64,000 nucleotides of DNA from Tenrec ecaudatus (Eukaryota; Chordata; Mammalia; Afrosoricida; Tenrecidae), in contig NC_134539.1 of the NCBI RefSeq assembly GCF_050624435.1, forward strand, positions 146,850,025-146,914,024, in the 5' to 3' direction. Under the pieces are notes generated by a model that had not been told where the DNA came from, ran no database searches, and was given only the letters and a program-made list of their open reading frames with translations. Position 1 is the first letter of the stretch. Every line of letters starts with the position of its first letter. This document shows, piece after piece, positions 54,628-64,000 of the stretch. The position numbers and the translations under genes were made by a program.

Positions 54628-54805
54628 CCTACTGATGGCTTAATTAAAGTAATTTTATTGGTATCTTTTTATTTTGAAATTTACCAGTAGCTGCTGCATT
54701 TCCCACCCTAGGCTTATACTCGAGTCAATAAGTTTCCCCCGTTTTTGGGGTAAAATCAGGTGCCTCGGCTTACATTCAGGTCGGCGATACTCGAGTTTCT
54801 ATGGT

Positions 54806-55439
54806 AACTACCACATAGATGATGTCTCCAGATCTCTGTCGATAACTCCAACCAAATGGCTCCTCTTAGCTGAACACACAGCAAGTTCATCCTTGCCCTT
54901 GTCCCTCCTCTAGGAGCCTACATTAGCCAGTGGTACTGTTACCCTGACAGCCCCTCCAGCTTAACACTAGGACCTTTCCTTATTATTCTTCTCTCCTGGC
55001 TCCCACATCCAAACAATGGCAAGCTCAAGTCCCTTTGACCTTAGTGTCTTTAGAAGCTGTCTAGTCTCTATCCTCAAGGACCCAAACCTAGTCTGGACCA
55101 CCGTAACCTCTCTCCCAGAATAATGCATCAGCTCCCCATCTAGCCTGCCCAACTTGACTTTGGCCTTGCACTTGTGCAGGGCCAGGGAGAGCTCAGTGAG
55201 TAACACCAATTATTTAGCCGGGTGAAGAAAGATGGACAGTAGACAATTCAACAGAAATTGCACATGAGTGACAGGTTCTGGGGAAAAAATGAAAATGGAG
55301 TGAGGGGCTAGGGAGTGGTGGGGTTTTGGATTTGAAAAGGTACTCAGGGAAGGGCACTCTGAGAAGGTGACATTTGATCAGAGAAACAGCTTTATTGATT
55401 CAGTCAAAAGCCTAGGAACAAGCCAGAGGTCCATTAGCA
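54806..55439. other. unassigned sequence
   Basis: Nothing named. 'agaaggtgacatttgatcag' at 55363 is a phrase common in old mammalian repeats. Confidence 0.3.
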
Positions 55440-55640
55440 GGTGATCTTTCAGTAGTGCCTGAAAACTTTATAAATATGCCAATCTTCTAATTCATCAACT
55501 CTATATCGAGAAAGTCCTCCCAAGGAAATAATAATATATTTCTGCAAAAAATTAAAATATTTTACAGGTATACCAATCAACTTTATACTACAAATGAAAC
55601 ATTGGAACATTTGATGATTGGAGAAACCATGGACAATACA
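55440..55640 (+). mobile_element. probable L1ME fragment
   Basis: 'tcctcccaaggaaataataa' and the following A/T-rich words follow the L1ME 3' region pattern; strongly diverged. Confidence 0.4.
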
Positions 55641-55784
55641 GAGAAGAACTACTGTTAAAATGTGTCAACATGGATGAAACAATGACCCTATGTGACAGGA
55701 AATGGGCAAGGAAAGGTGCAAACAATAGCGTCCTGTGTCTACACAACTCTGGAATAATGCTAGACTTGCCTGGAAACCCAAACC

Positions 55785-55985
55785 AAACCAAGCTCACTGC
55801 CAGGGAGTCAGTTCCAGTTCCTAACGACGCCCTAAGACAGAGTCAAACTGTGGGCTTCTGAAACTGTAGCTCTTTATGGGAGCAAACAGCCTCATCTTTC
55901 TCCCTGGAGGGACTGGTGGTTTCAAACCGATGACCTTGTGGTTAGCAGCCCTAGGAGTAACCTACTATATCACCAGTGCTGCTTT
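55785..55985 (-). mobile_element. AfroSINE
   Basis: Nearly complete, from 'aaaccaaaccaagctcactg' to 'ctactatatcaccagtgctg'. Confidence 0.9.
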
Positions 55986-56396
55986 TTTTACTTATTTGAT
56001 TCTGAAACCATTTTATCGGCATGTATAATTCACATATGATTCAATCCAAAGGCTTAAATATATTTAAAAGCATTTCACAAGCATCACCTCAGTCAATTAT
56101 GGAGCATTTGCTTTATTACTGTACCCATGATTCTTAGCTCCCCATTGCCCCCGACTTCCCTGTCATACCCAAAGGAAGTAAAATCGTGTTACTGCCTCTA
56201 TGGACTACCTCTTCTGGGATTCATATAAAGTAAAAAAAAAAAAAAAGAACAACCCAACAATGACAACAAAATAAAACACAGAAAAACCTCAACCCCAAAG
56301 AAAGCAGCGGAGACTAGAAACAAGAAAAAATTAAAAATGGGCTCAAAGGGAAAACAAACGATAATAGGTTAAATTTTAATTTCACTATATCTGCTG
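55986..56396. other. unassigned, A-rich in part
   Basis: Contains an A15 run (56230s) and A-rich sequence to 56345; no element named. Confidence 0.3.
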
Positions 56397-56600
56397 CAGG
56401 GAGCTGGGATGACCCAGCGGTTAAGCATTGGACTGCGAACCGCAAGGTCCTCAGCTCAAAACCACCAGCCGCTCCTCGGGAGAAAGATGGGCCTTTCTAC
56501 TCCTGTTGAGTTCCAGTCGTGGAAATCCACAGGGGCAGTTCTCTGCTGTCCTATAGAGTTGCTATGAGTCGGTGTCAACTCGTTGACGAGTTTGATATTT
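56397..56600 (+). mobile_element. AfroSINE
   Basis: One of the best-preserved copies: 'ggactgcgaaccgcaaggtc', 'accagccgctcctcgggaga', 'gttgctatgagtcggtgtca'. Confidence 0.92.
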
Positions 56601-57289
56601 ACATCTGCAGTAATACACTTTCCAATGCACTCCATCTGAGGGCAAGGCTATGCACATCCTTAGTCAACAGTTTGCAGGAGCTCAATGGGCGCTGCATGCG
56701 AGTGAGTGGGCGCTCTGCAAACGGATTTTCACTATCAGGGTCCTTTGGACTTACCTAGCGTGACAGCAGTGGCAGTGACTCAGGAGGAGGCTCGGAAAGG
56801 CAGGGCAGGTGGGACTTTCAAAGGTGAGGGGACACTTTGGCAGTGATGGACATGCTCACAATCTGCCCAGAGTATAAATGTGTCAAAACCTATCAAGTTG
56901 TACACTTTGTCTTTACAGCTACTTGGTCAGATATTAGCATAGCTCTCCAGCTCTCTTATGATTGGAATGGGATACTTCAAACATGCATAATTGATTGGAC
57001 AGCAATGATACCTCAGTCCTTGTGTGTGTGTTTTCAGAAAACCAGCCAACAGTCTCACTAGTAACTACTGACAGAGCCAGTGACTTGAGGCCAGGAATAT
57101 CTGATTCTGAAGCCTGAGCTCTTGACCGCCCCGTGATTACGGCTTCCTCTGAAATGCAGATAGACAGCTTTACATTACGTGGTTGATCCGGTTGGCCATG
57201 CCAACGCTGGCTGTTTATGGAATGGGGCACAGTCGTCTCTTACACACGTCCGAGGGAGGAGCCATCAATCCAAAGTTTCTGCACGGAGA
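56601..57289. other. unassigned sequence
   Basis: Nothing recognised. Confidence 0.3.
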
Positions 57290-57490
57290 TTTGGCATTAA
57301 TTTGAAAGCCTTATGGATATGTCCGTCTTTCAAATCATCATTTCCATATCTAGGAATGCACCTCAAGGAAACAACTAAACTGTGTATTAGATTTCCACAA
57401 AGATGTAGTTACACGTATTTGAATCACACCAACTACACTGGAAATTGTTCTTGTCTCCTGGAATCTTATACAGCCATTAAAACAACTACC
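57290..57490 (+). mobile_element. L1ME fragment
   Basis: 'atatctaggaatgcacctca', 'aggaaacaactaaactgtgt' and 'cttatacagccattaaaaca' follow the L1ME 3' end in order. Confidence 0.55.
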
Positions 57491-57509
57491 CCTACAAAGC
57501 GAGCAAGTA

Positions 57510-57555
57510 AACTAACTAACTAGCTAACTAGCTAACTAACTAGCTAACTAGCTAG

Positions 57556-57612
<57 letters not shown>

Positions 57613-57613
57613 A
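57510..57613. repeat. (CTAA)n microsatellite with CTAG variants
   Basis: About 104 bp of CTAA units. The first third has interspersed CTAG units; the rest is pure. Confidence 0.96.
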
Positions 57614-57625
57614 AAAACTAACAAA

Positions 57626-57818
57626 ACCCTTTTTCCCTTAGATGGACTCTTATTAACCCTACAGGGAAGAAGAGAACTGCCCGCTAGCATTTCCCAGGCT
57701 GTAATTTTTACAGACACAGGCTGCCAAGTTTTTTCCCCAGTACAGCAGCTGGTGGGTTCAAACAGCCAGCCTTCTGGTTGGTAGCCAAGCGCTTCACCAC
57801 TGTGCAACCAGGCCTCAT
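57626..57818 (-). mobile_element. AfroSINE
   Basis: 'agctggtgggttcaaacagc' and 'ccactgtgcaaccaggcctc'. Confidence 0.8.
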
Positions 57819-58066
57819 GGAAGCCATGGTAGCGGTAGAATAGGTGCTGATGTGGAAAAGCGTCCAGGCTACTCGATGACTAGGCTAGATCCATTTTCAT
57901 AAAGTATCAGTCCTCTGTGTGAGAGGGAAAAGTCTGATGCAGACTCTGAAGACGAGGATATGGTTATTTTGGGAAGGAAGGGCAGAGGATGCTATTTTAA
58001 TTCTATTCTTTGGGTTCTCCCTCCCTCTCCCTCCCCGCCAGATTTTCACAAATGACTATGCAGTGT
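57819..58066 (+). repeat. 250-bp local direct repeat, copy 1
   Basis: Aligns with 59031-59286: 'gtagcggtagaat', 'gatgacta', 'agatccattttcataaagta', 'gtcctctgtgtgagagggaa', 'aagtctgatgcagactctga', 'gattttcacaaatgactatg'. No SINE or LINE signature. It may be a local duplication or an unnamed repeat family. Confidence 0.75.
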
Positions 58067-58799
58067 TTTTTTTTTAATTGGGTACAGTGATAAAAGGGTA
58101 TAATTAAAAAAGGAAGTCTTCCTGCGTGTGGGCTTGCTTTCTCATGCTCCTCCCCTCTGTTGGTGTCTTTGTTGGAAGCAGTGGGCTTTCGGAGGCCTTT
58201 CCAGGTGAGGGGCACAGGTATGTGTCCTTGGGTCTGGGGCAGCCAGGTACAGTTGGGAATTAGGAAATCGAATAGCCCAAGGCAGTCAATGTCCCAGGTG
58301 GGACAGTAGAGGCTAAAATGTCATCAAGGAGGAGAGGATGCAGACGGTTAGATATGGGAAGAACACCTCCATCAGACGGGGTCCCATGCTTTGAACAAGG
58401 ATGGGACTTATTTAGGCAGCATACCTACCGATCACAGCACGGTGGTTTGCCTTACCTCCTGTGAGTGCCAGGAAGCTGCTGGGCCTACTCCGTCTGTTGC
58501 TGGCAGATGTCCAGCCAGTCCTTGATCCCACTGGCAATGGAATGAGGGGTTGCCCACTCCCACGTCATCCCTAGATCATTGTGACTCATGGGTTTTTGAA
58601 AGTTGTGTGCTAGCTAGGCGTTTCTTCCCAGTCTGTCTCAGTCTGGAAGCTCCCTGACACCCACTAAGCATCACAGCAGCATGATGGGACTCTCCACAGA
58701 CAGACAGGTAGTGCCTATGAATGAGGTACATTGGCTAGAAATGGAATCTGGGCCTACCACTGCTCCCACCATGCTGCCCTCTGTTAGAAATCTTGTTTT
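58067..58799. other. unassigned sequence
   Basis: Nothing recognised. Confidence 0.3.
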
Positions 58800-59037
58800 T
58801 AGGGGCCATTGAGTACTCTCCACTATATAATGACAGTAGAACTGCCTCATAGGATTTCCTAGGCTACACTATTTATGGGAGCTCAACTGCTGATGGAAAG
58901 GTTGCTGGTTTGAACCCACCAGCTGGTCCACAGGAGGAAGTTATGATAATCTGCTTTCATAAATATTTATGGTCTTAGAAACCCTGTGGGGAAGTTCTAC
59001 ATGTCCTGCAAGGTCATTATGAGTCAGAACTACCATG
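58800..59037. mobile_element. two partial AfroSINEs, opposed
   Basis: 58800-58882 is the tail part of a minus-strand copy; 58883-59037 is a plus-strand copy from 'aaaggttgctggtttgaacc' to 'aggtcattatgagtcagaac'. Confidence 0.65.
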
Positions 59038-59286
59038 GAAACAATGATAGCGGCAGAATAAATGGGTCCCACATGGAAAAACATCCAGCATAAGTGATGA
59101 CATGGCTGGATCTATTTTATAAAGTATTCGTCCTCTGGGTGAAAGGAAAAAGTCTGGCTGCAGGCTTTAAAGACGATAAAGGGATTTTTGGGGGGTGGGC
59201 AAGGCAGAGGATGTGGTTTTACATTTATTCTTTGTGCTCATTTTATTTTCCCCCAGATTTTCCACAAAATGACCATGCAAAAAGGT
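59031..59286 (+). repeat. 250-bp local direct repeat, copy 2
   Basis: 'ggctggatctattttataaa', 'gtcctctgggtgaaaggaaa', 'aagtctggctgcaggcttta', 'gattttccacaaaatgacca'. It lies 1.2 kb from copy 1, in the same orientation. Confidence 0.75.
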
Positions 59287-59309
59287 TTTTCACCAAACCC
59301 TTTGGGGGA

Positions 59310-59542
59310 AGTTCTAAGGTTGGTGGTTCAAATCCATCCACTGCTGCACAGGAGGAAGATATGGGAGTCGGATCCCATAAGATGTATAGACTTTTCACTA
59401 GTGGCTTAGTGACAAGTCTTTTCCCTTAGTGAAAACCCTAGTGGGATGTTCTAAAACCCTGTGGGAAGTTCTTCCTTATGGGGAAAGCATACGTGTCCTA
59501 CAAGGTCCCTGTGAGTCAGAATGGGCTTAATGACCATGGGTC
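59310..59542 (+). mobile_element. degraded AfroSINE
   Basis: 'ggtggttcaaatccatccac' in the head and 'ggtccctgtgagtcagaatg' in the tail. The middle contains an extra 'aaccctagtgggatgttcta' and 'aaccctgtgggaagttct' near-repeat. Confidence 0.7.
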
Positions 59543-59547
59543 ATTTC

Positions 59548-59674
59548 CTTTTAAAGACATCTTTATGTGGAAGCAGGTGGCCAGGACTTTCTCCCATGGA
59601 GTAGCTGGGTGGGCTTGAATTGTCAATTTTGGATTAGCAGCCAAGTGTTCAACCTGTGTGCCACCAGGACTTCT
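59548..59674 (-). mobile_element. AfroSINE, head half
   Basis: 'gtggaagcaggtggccagga' and 'acctgtgtgccaccaggact'. Confidence 0.75.
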
Positions 59675-59933
59675 TGGGAGATCCTTAAACCCAGGTACCC
59701 ACAGCCCATCTTGCCGTCCCACCTGCCGGTCTCAGCTGTCGATGTGTAGTCAGTCTTTGCTGTGTTCTCATCCTCACATCGCTGTGTGTTTCGTCCTGGT
59801 TGGCTCCTTCTCGGCTTCTTTGCTGCTGACATGCATAACCCACTACTTCATCAGGTCTCCTTCCAGCATGAATGGAGAAGTCTCCGTCTTTCCAACACTC
59901 TCTGGGATTCTTCCACTCCTGTGTTGAAGCAAA
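59675..59933. other. unassigned sequence
   Basis: Nothing recognised; overlapping frames on both strands lack domains. Confidence 0.3.
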
Positions 59934-60103
59934 GGTGTCCTGGCGTTGTAGTTGGGCTGCTGGCTGCAAGGGCAGCAGTTGGGAACCACCAGCCACTTTG
60001 ATAGAGGATGGTGAGGCTGTCTGCTCCCAAGAGATTTACAACCTCAGAATCCCTACAGTGGAGTTGCTATGAGTCACAATCTACTCCATGGCAGTGGGTT
60101 TAT
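59934..60103 (+). mobile_element. AfroSINE
   Basis: 'gttgggctgctggctgcaag' to 'ctactccatggcagtgggtt'. Confidence 0.85.
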
Positions 60104-60112
60104 ATTGAAGAA

Positions 60113-60322
60113 AAGGAGCTCTGGTGACACAGTGCTTAAGGCTTGGCTGCTAACTCAATGGTTGGTGGTTTGAACCCACCCAGAAGCTCCTGGATCATGG
60201 GAGAGAGAGAGCTGGCAATATGTTCCCATGAAGACCTCAGTCTACACATCCCTGATATACTCTGCTACATGGAGTCACTCGGAGTTGAAAGTAGACTCCA
60301 CAGCACTGAACTACAACAACAC
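60113..60322 (+). mobile_element. AfroSINE variant
   Basis: 'aggagctctggtgacacagt', 'ggttggtggtttgaacccac' and 'gttgaaagtagactccacag'. Confidence 0.8.
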
Positions 60323-60386
60323 AGGGGTCCAAGGTTCACATCCCTGTTCGGGCACCACTTGTGGGATCCAACCCTACACTCAAATG

Positions 60387-60610
60387 CAGGGGTCCGCACG
60401 ATTTTTAAACAGGGGCCCAGTTCACTGTCTCTCAGACCATTGCAGGGCCGGACTATAGTTTTTTTAAAAAGCTATGAACAAATTCCTATGCACACTGGAT
60501 GAGTCAGCTGCTAAGCAGGACAGGCAGTGGTGGCAAAAACACCCGGCAGTATGGATAAATGTCTTCGGCGGGCTACATGTGGCCCCTGGGCCGTAGTTTG
60601 AGGACCCCTG
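60387..60610. mobile_element. 224-bp non-autonomous hAT, OposCharlie1-like
   Basis: Ends 'caggggtcc' and 'ggacccctg' are exact inverted repeats. Flanks ctcaaatg (60379-60386) and gtctaatg (60611-60618) agree at 6 of 8. The interior reads 'aacaggggcccagttcactg', 'agggccggactatagttttt', and 'cgggctacatgtggcccctg'. I recall these as belonging to the OposCharlie1 (OC1) group of horizontally spread hAT elements; the family name is from memory. No transposase is encoded. Confidence 0.75.
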
Positions 60611-60944
60611 GTCTAATGGGTCCTTAGGAGCAGCATGTGCAATTAAGGAAAAAAATATGACAGACAGCAAGGGACTGGGGCTCATCTCTTCTCATGTTGG
60701 AATCAAGAGAACAAATGCATTTCCCAGCAGGGTTATAGAGTCATGAGGCTTGCAAGCCTCCAGCAGGCAATAGAATGGGCAGTGGCTTAACCTTGGATGT
60801 CCCTGAGCTCACTGGGGGACACTTGGGTGTCCCTGAGCTCACTATGATAATTGAGAATTTGATTGTTTTAAAGACCGGTACTCTCCGGCCACATAGTGAG
60901 CAGCCAGATCCTTGTAGGAGACATCTTTATAATAGCCTCTTTTT
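60611..60944. other. unassigned sequence with 30-bp tandem
   Basis: Contains a 30-bp tandem duplication at 60792-60844 ('tgtccctgagctcact' twice). Otherwise nothing. Confidence 0.4.
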
Positions 60945-61060
60945 TTTAAAAGATAATTTTATTGGGGAACTCTTATAGCTCTTATAACAATCCATACATC
61001 AATTATATCAAGTAAAGTTTTACATATGTTGCCATCATTATTTTCTAGACATTTAACCTC
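60945..61060 (-). mobile_element. LINE 3' terminus fragment
   Basis: 'aattttattggggaactctt' and 'acaatccatacatcaattat' are the complement of the local LINE 3' end. An old copy. Confidence 0.6.
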
Positions 61061-61771
61061 TTAATGAGGGCTATTGTTGGGGCATCTTTCTGTCTGGGGA
61101 ATGTGTATTCGACATTATCTCTAACTGTGGAGATCTTTCTCTAAGGCTAGAGATGGTCTTCCAAACCCCGTGGTTACTAGTGTAGAGATTAGGACACATA
61201 ACTGCCTTCTAGGTCTTCAGTGTCTTACACATTTGTCAACTCAGTCCTTCATACTGTAACTTATTCAGTCCCCATAACCAGGCATAACACCTAATATCAA
61301 GTGTTATCGCTTGATTGGGATCATAAGAATTCAAAGAACGTAAAACCAACATCTCCATTTGGCATCTTGAGGTGGGCCGCTTCCCCACTCAGCCTACTTA
61401 GCAGCACTTAACTTTTCCACATTTCCTCCTTCCTCAAATGATGTGTTTCCTTGTCTACGGGGTCCACAATCTTTATAAATCTTCTGTGGGCATTATCCCC
61501 ATCTTTTTGCAGCTCATTTCAGAAGCATCGCATGGGAAATAACAAATAGGTCAGAATGCTCAGAGGAGCGAACGTGACTGGATCGAAGCCGTGCTTTAGA
61601 ATTCCACTCAGAACACCCCGCCGAGTGCCTTTCAAACACTTTGGTAAAGACAGTGTCACCTGAGGCTTCACATTTGAGGCAGCCAGTCACCCCAAGTGAG
61701 AAATCACCGTGGGCAGGGTTGGAGGAGATAGGGAGTGTGGACAGTCAGGAGGCTGTGTCAGAGGTGGGGTC
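61061..61771. other. unassigned sequence
   Basis: About 700 bp with no recognised repeat or gene. Confidence 0.35.
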
Positions 61772-61957
61772 CGTATTGGTGCAAGGTGTTCATGCGTCTG
61801 TTAACAGAAAGGTTGGCAGGTTGAGTCTACCCGGAAGGACCTTGGAAGGAAAAACTGGTGATCTGCTTCCCCCAAATCCCAGCCACTGAAAACCTTATAG
61901 AATCTAATTCTATGCAGACCTAAGTGAGGGGGCTGTGAATTGGAACTAGTTCATTGA
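61772..61957 (+). mobile_element. old AfroSINE-like copy
   Basis: 'gaaaggttggcaggttgagt' and 'gaaaaccttatagaatctaa'. Confidence 0.7.
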
Positions 61958-62021
61958 TTTTTGAGAAGTGCCACAGCCCAAGCAGCTACCACGAGCACAT
62001 GTGCTCTCCCAGGGACAGTCA

Positions 62022-62165
62022 GGAGCCCTGGTGGCATAATAGTTATGTGTTGGGCTGCTAACCACAAGATCAAAGAGTTAGATCGTAGAGACTCAAAGGG
62101 ATAGTTCTACCCTGTCCTCTAGGGTCCCTATGAGTCAGTAATGACTTGGCAGCAGTGAGATTTCA
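62022..62165 (+). mobile_element. AfroSINE with internal deletion
   Basis: 'aggagccctggtggcataat' and 'gttgggctgctaaccacaag' begin it; about 60 bp of the middle are missing before 'agggatagttctaccctgtc'. Confidence 0.85.
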
Positions 62166-62554
62166 ATTTTGAATAGGTAGGATAACTGCTTAAGAGCATG
62201 TAAATGGGTATGATGAGCCCTCCTGGAGAAAGGGTAGTGTTTGGGTTTTGTAGGATGGCTGACATGATTTGGAAAGACAGCGTACCCTCTGGGATCACGG
62301 TCTGCAGCATGGCCTCTTGGAGTGGGTGCCTGAGGTGTGTCACTAGATGGTCTGTGCTTTGGGAGCTTTCCTGGTTCCCAGGAGCCAGCAGAGAGGAACT
62401 GAACTCCACTTCCAGAAGGCTGAGTGTCTGCTCAGCCTTTGAATCAGTCTTTCATTTCAAGGTGACCATGCTCAGTGTTCCCCAAAGATAGAGAACCAGG
62501 ACTTCACTTGAGTTTACACAGCTGATTTTCCATGAATTCTTTAGCACTTGCTGT
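62166..62554. other. unassigned sequence
   Basis: Nothing recognised. Confidence 0.3.
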
Positions 62555-62748
62555 TAGGTGTTCTTGGGTTGGTTTCAATTAATGTGACTGTGCAGAACTG
62601 TCCCCATGAGGTGTCCGTGACAGTAATCTTTAAATAAATAAATAAATGGTTGGGTCGTTCACCTTTGGGTTTTCTGGGTGGGTTCAACTTGCCTCCCTTT
62701 TTGTTGGGGGCCAAGTGCTTAACTGTTGTGTCACAAGGGATCCATTTG
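62555..62748 (-). mobile_element. AfroSINE with ATAA insertion
   Basis: 'cagaactgtccccatgaggt', an (AAAT)4-type tract (62632-62647) and 'ccaagtgcttaactgttgtg'. Confidence 0.75.
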
Positions 62749-63052
62749 GTGTCTGATTCCTAAATGCCCGTGGAGTAGGTTTAATTTAGTTGGGTCTTGG
62801 TTTTCCTTATAACTTGGCAGGGAAGTTATGAGAGACTACCCAAGCCTTGCACACCCTAAATTCCTTTAGGGGCTACATTAGCTACAAAACAATTATGTAT
62901 TGTGCCTCTGACCTCGAGGCTAGTCCTTAGGGATCCAGTTTCCCTGCAGCGGGTGCTGCCTAAGGGGGGACCTCAGGGACATTGTCAGAGTGGGACTGGG
63001 TTTCAATGACTGTGACCTTTGGTGTCTTCGGGTGCATTCAAGTCACCAAGCC
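62749..63052. other. unassigned sequence
   Basis: Nothing recognised. Confidence 0.3.
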
Positions 63053-63124
63053 TTCCAGTTAGCAGCTAAATCAGGAGTGGGGAACTTTTTCCAGTTAGCA
63101 GCTCAATCAGGAGTGGGGAACTTT
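63053..63124. repeat. 36-bp tandem duplication at hAT end
   Basis: Units 63053-63088 and 63089-63124 differ at one base. Each contains the hAT left terminus 'caggagtggggaacttt' and its 8-bp target-site word. Confidence 0.95.
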
Positions 63125-63311
63125 TGTTCTGCCAGGGCCCATTTGAATATCTATCATATCATTTGTGGGCCACATAAAATTATCAACTTAAAAATTAGCC
63201 TACAGTCGTTGGTCAAACTTAGCCCAAATATGATAGCTGGAACAGCTTCTCTTTACTGAAGTGTGTGCATTTAGCTGGTATATGGCTCATGGGCAGATGT
63301 TCTCTGGCCTG
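63108..63311. mobile_element. 204-bp non-autonomous hAT element
   Basis: Same family as 12538-12721: 'ccagggcccatttgaatatc', 'catttgtgggccacataaaa', 'attagcctacag'. Left target word agctcaat (63100-63107; agctaaat in the duplicated unit), right word agctaaga (63312-63319). The right terminus is decayed ('ggcctg'). Confidence 0.7.
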
Positions 63312-63359
63312 AGCTAAGAGGAGCCTCACACCCGGGACTCCTTTTCATAGCATATTGTT

Positions 63360-63565
63360 TGTTTTTGTGCCTTTGAGTTGACTATGAGTCACCGTTCTGA
63401 CTCTCCTGGACAGAATGGAACTGTGCCATAGAGTTTCTAGGCTGTGATCCTTATGGAAACAGATTGCCAAGTCTTTTCTTCCATGGAGCAGCTGGTGGGG
63501 TCGAACCACTGACCTTTCTGTTAGCAGCGGAGCCTGTGAGCTGCTTGCACCACTTCTGAGCTCCA
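63360..63565 (-). mobile_element. AfroSINE, ancestral type
   Basis: 'gtgcctttgagttgactatg', 'cttatggaaacagattgcca' and 'gcttgcaccacttctgagct'. Confidence 0.8.
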
Positions 63566-63577
63566 TGTTCACTCAGA

Positions 63578-63735
63578 AACCAAACTCACTGCTATCGAGT
63601 CATTCCTGATTGATAGCAACCCTGTAGGACAGAGTAGAACGGCCCCTGTGGGTTTCTGAGACTGAGATTCTGTATAGGAGGAGAAAGATGCAGAGTAGCT
63701 GGTAGATTTGAACTGCTGACCTTGCAGTTAGTAGC
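63578..63735 (-). mobile_element. AfroSINE
   Basis: 'aaccaaactcactgctatcg' to 'cttgcagttagtagctctgt'. It directly follows another minus-strand copy of a different subfamily. Confidence 0.85.
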
Positions 63736-63737
63736 TC

Positions 63738-64000
63738 TGTGACAGTTACATAATCTGGTGTCAATTTGAGGATTAAGAATGTAGGGGTGGAGTCTAGGCT
63801 GTCATTTAAGACATAGCCAATGAGGCCTCTGTGTAGGCATGGCCTTCCCCTAAGAATTCTGGGAATTCCTGGATTTCCTCATTCGGGGTGGGAGACAGAC
63901 TCTCTTTCTCTGGGCTCACTCCCTTGGAGACTCTCTACTGACAACACTCACTCCCTGAGAGACGTTCTACTGACAAGACACATGGCACCATGCCGATAGA
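63738..64000 (+). mobile_element. ERVL-type LTR, subfamily B, cut by window end
   Basis: Starts TGTGACAGTTACATAATC and continues 'ggggtggagtctaggctgtc', parallel to the solo LTR at 24303. The polyadenylation half lies beyond the window. Confidence 0.75.

Larger units (their letters stand above)
53192..54805. mobile_element. palindrome-rich DNA transposon
   Basis: Both ends carry 'ggcttatactcgag'-type words. The left terminus folds on itself: aagccaa (53210-53216) with ttggctt (53257-53263), and tttttcagcata (53218-53229) with tatgctgaaaaa (53238-53249). The right part (54655-54805) has 'taggcttatactcgagtcaa' and 'gcgatactcgagtttctatg'. The interior contains three alternately oriented copies of an 80-bp block. 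No transposase was recognised. It is a non-autonomous terminal-inverted-repeat element, family not named with confidence. The solo LTR at 54130-54627 inserted into it. Confidence 0.65.

Noticed and set aside
57510-57613. CRISPR-like or telomere-like array
   Set aside because: Simple CTAA microsatellite with no spacers; not a telomeric hexamer.

Overview
The window reads as intergenic (or deep intronic) DNA from an afrotherian mammal. The most likely source is a tenrec such as Echinops telfairi or a close relative. Two signals support this. First, it is saturated with copies, on both strands, of the tRNA-derived AfroSINE family, which is restricted to Afrotheria. Second, it carries a SPIN-type hAT transposon at 5815-6007; from published work as I recall it, tenrec is among the few mammals colonised by SPIN. 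Mammal-wide relics (MIR, L1M, MER5A, MaLR/ERVL LTRs) and RTE/BovB LINE tails fit the same picture. The species call is an inference; no mitochondrial or single-copy gene is present to confirm it.

I found no host protein-coding exon that I can support. All long open frames fall in repeats, microsatellites or antisense of repeats, or lack any recognisable domain. The only RNA-gene-related item is a U6 snRNA pseudogene on the minus strand (27944-28035). The window therefore has to be annotated as a record of transposon activity.

Layout. 0-9 kb: L1 tail, a 5'-truncated RTE/BovB LINE with reverse-transcriptase remnants (1.6-2.9 kb), a stacked afrotherian LINE 3' region (4.3-5.6 kb) carrying a small terminal-inverted-repeat element, then a SINE split by SPIN. 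9-20 kb: a tRNA-Gly SINE with an RTE-like tail, three RTE tails, a small hAT element, a possible CRE/TATA promoter-like spot (13.45 kb) and an ERVL-type LTR that has grown a 106-bp AG tract. 20-28 kb: a hAT remnant, two ERVL-type LTRs, LINE tails nested in SINEs and the U6 pseudogene. 28-41 kb: two long copies (2.1-2.3 kb) of one LINE 3'-region family, one of them inserted into a SINE with a 15-bp imperfect target duplication, plus MIR, L1M and many SINEs. 41-48 kb: a possible old LTR, then a degraded class I (gamma-type) endogenous retrovirus on the minus strand with its 3' LTR, env-TM, truncated pol, protease and gag remains; its 5' end abuts an inverted copy of the LINE 3' family (48.1-49.55 kb). 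49.5-53 kb: mostly unique sequence with microsatellites. 53-55 kb: a palindrome-rich DNA transposon, into which a solo ERVL-type LTR inserted with an exact 5-bp target duplication. 55-64 kb: SINEs, L1 relics, a local 250-bp direct repeat and two more hAT elements; the last LTR is cut by the window end.

There is no gene cooperation to describe. The relationships are of nesting (who inserted into whom) and of parasitism: short elements share 3' ends with RTE LINEs that presumably mobilised them. No new functional system was recognised; the findings list the structures most worth checking.
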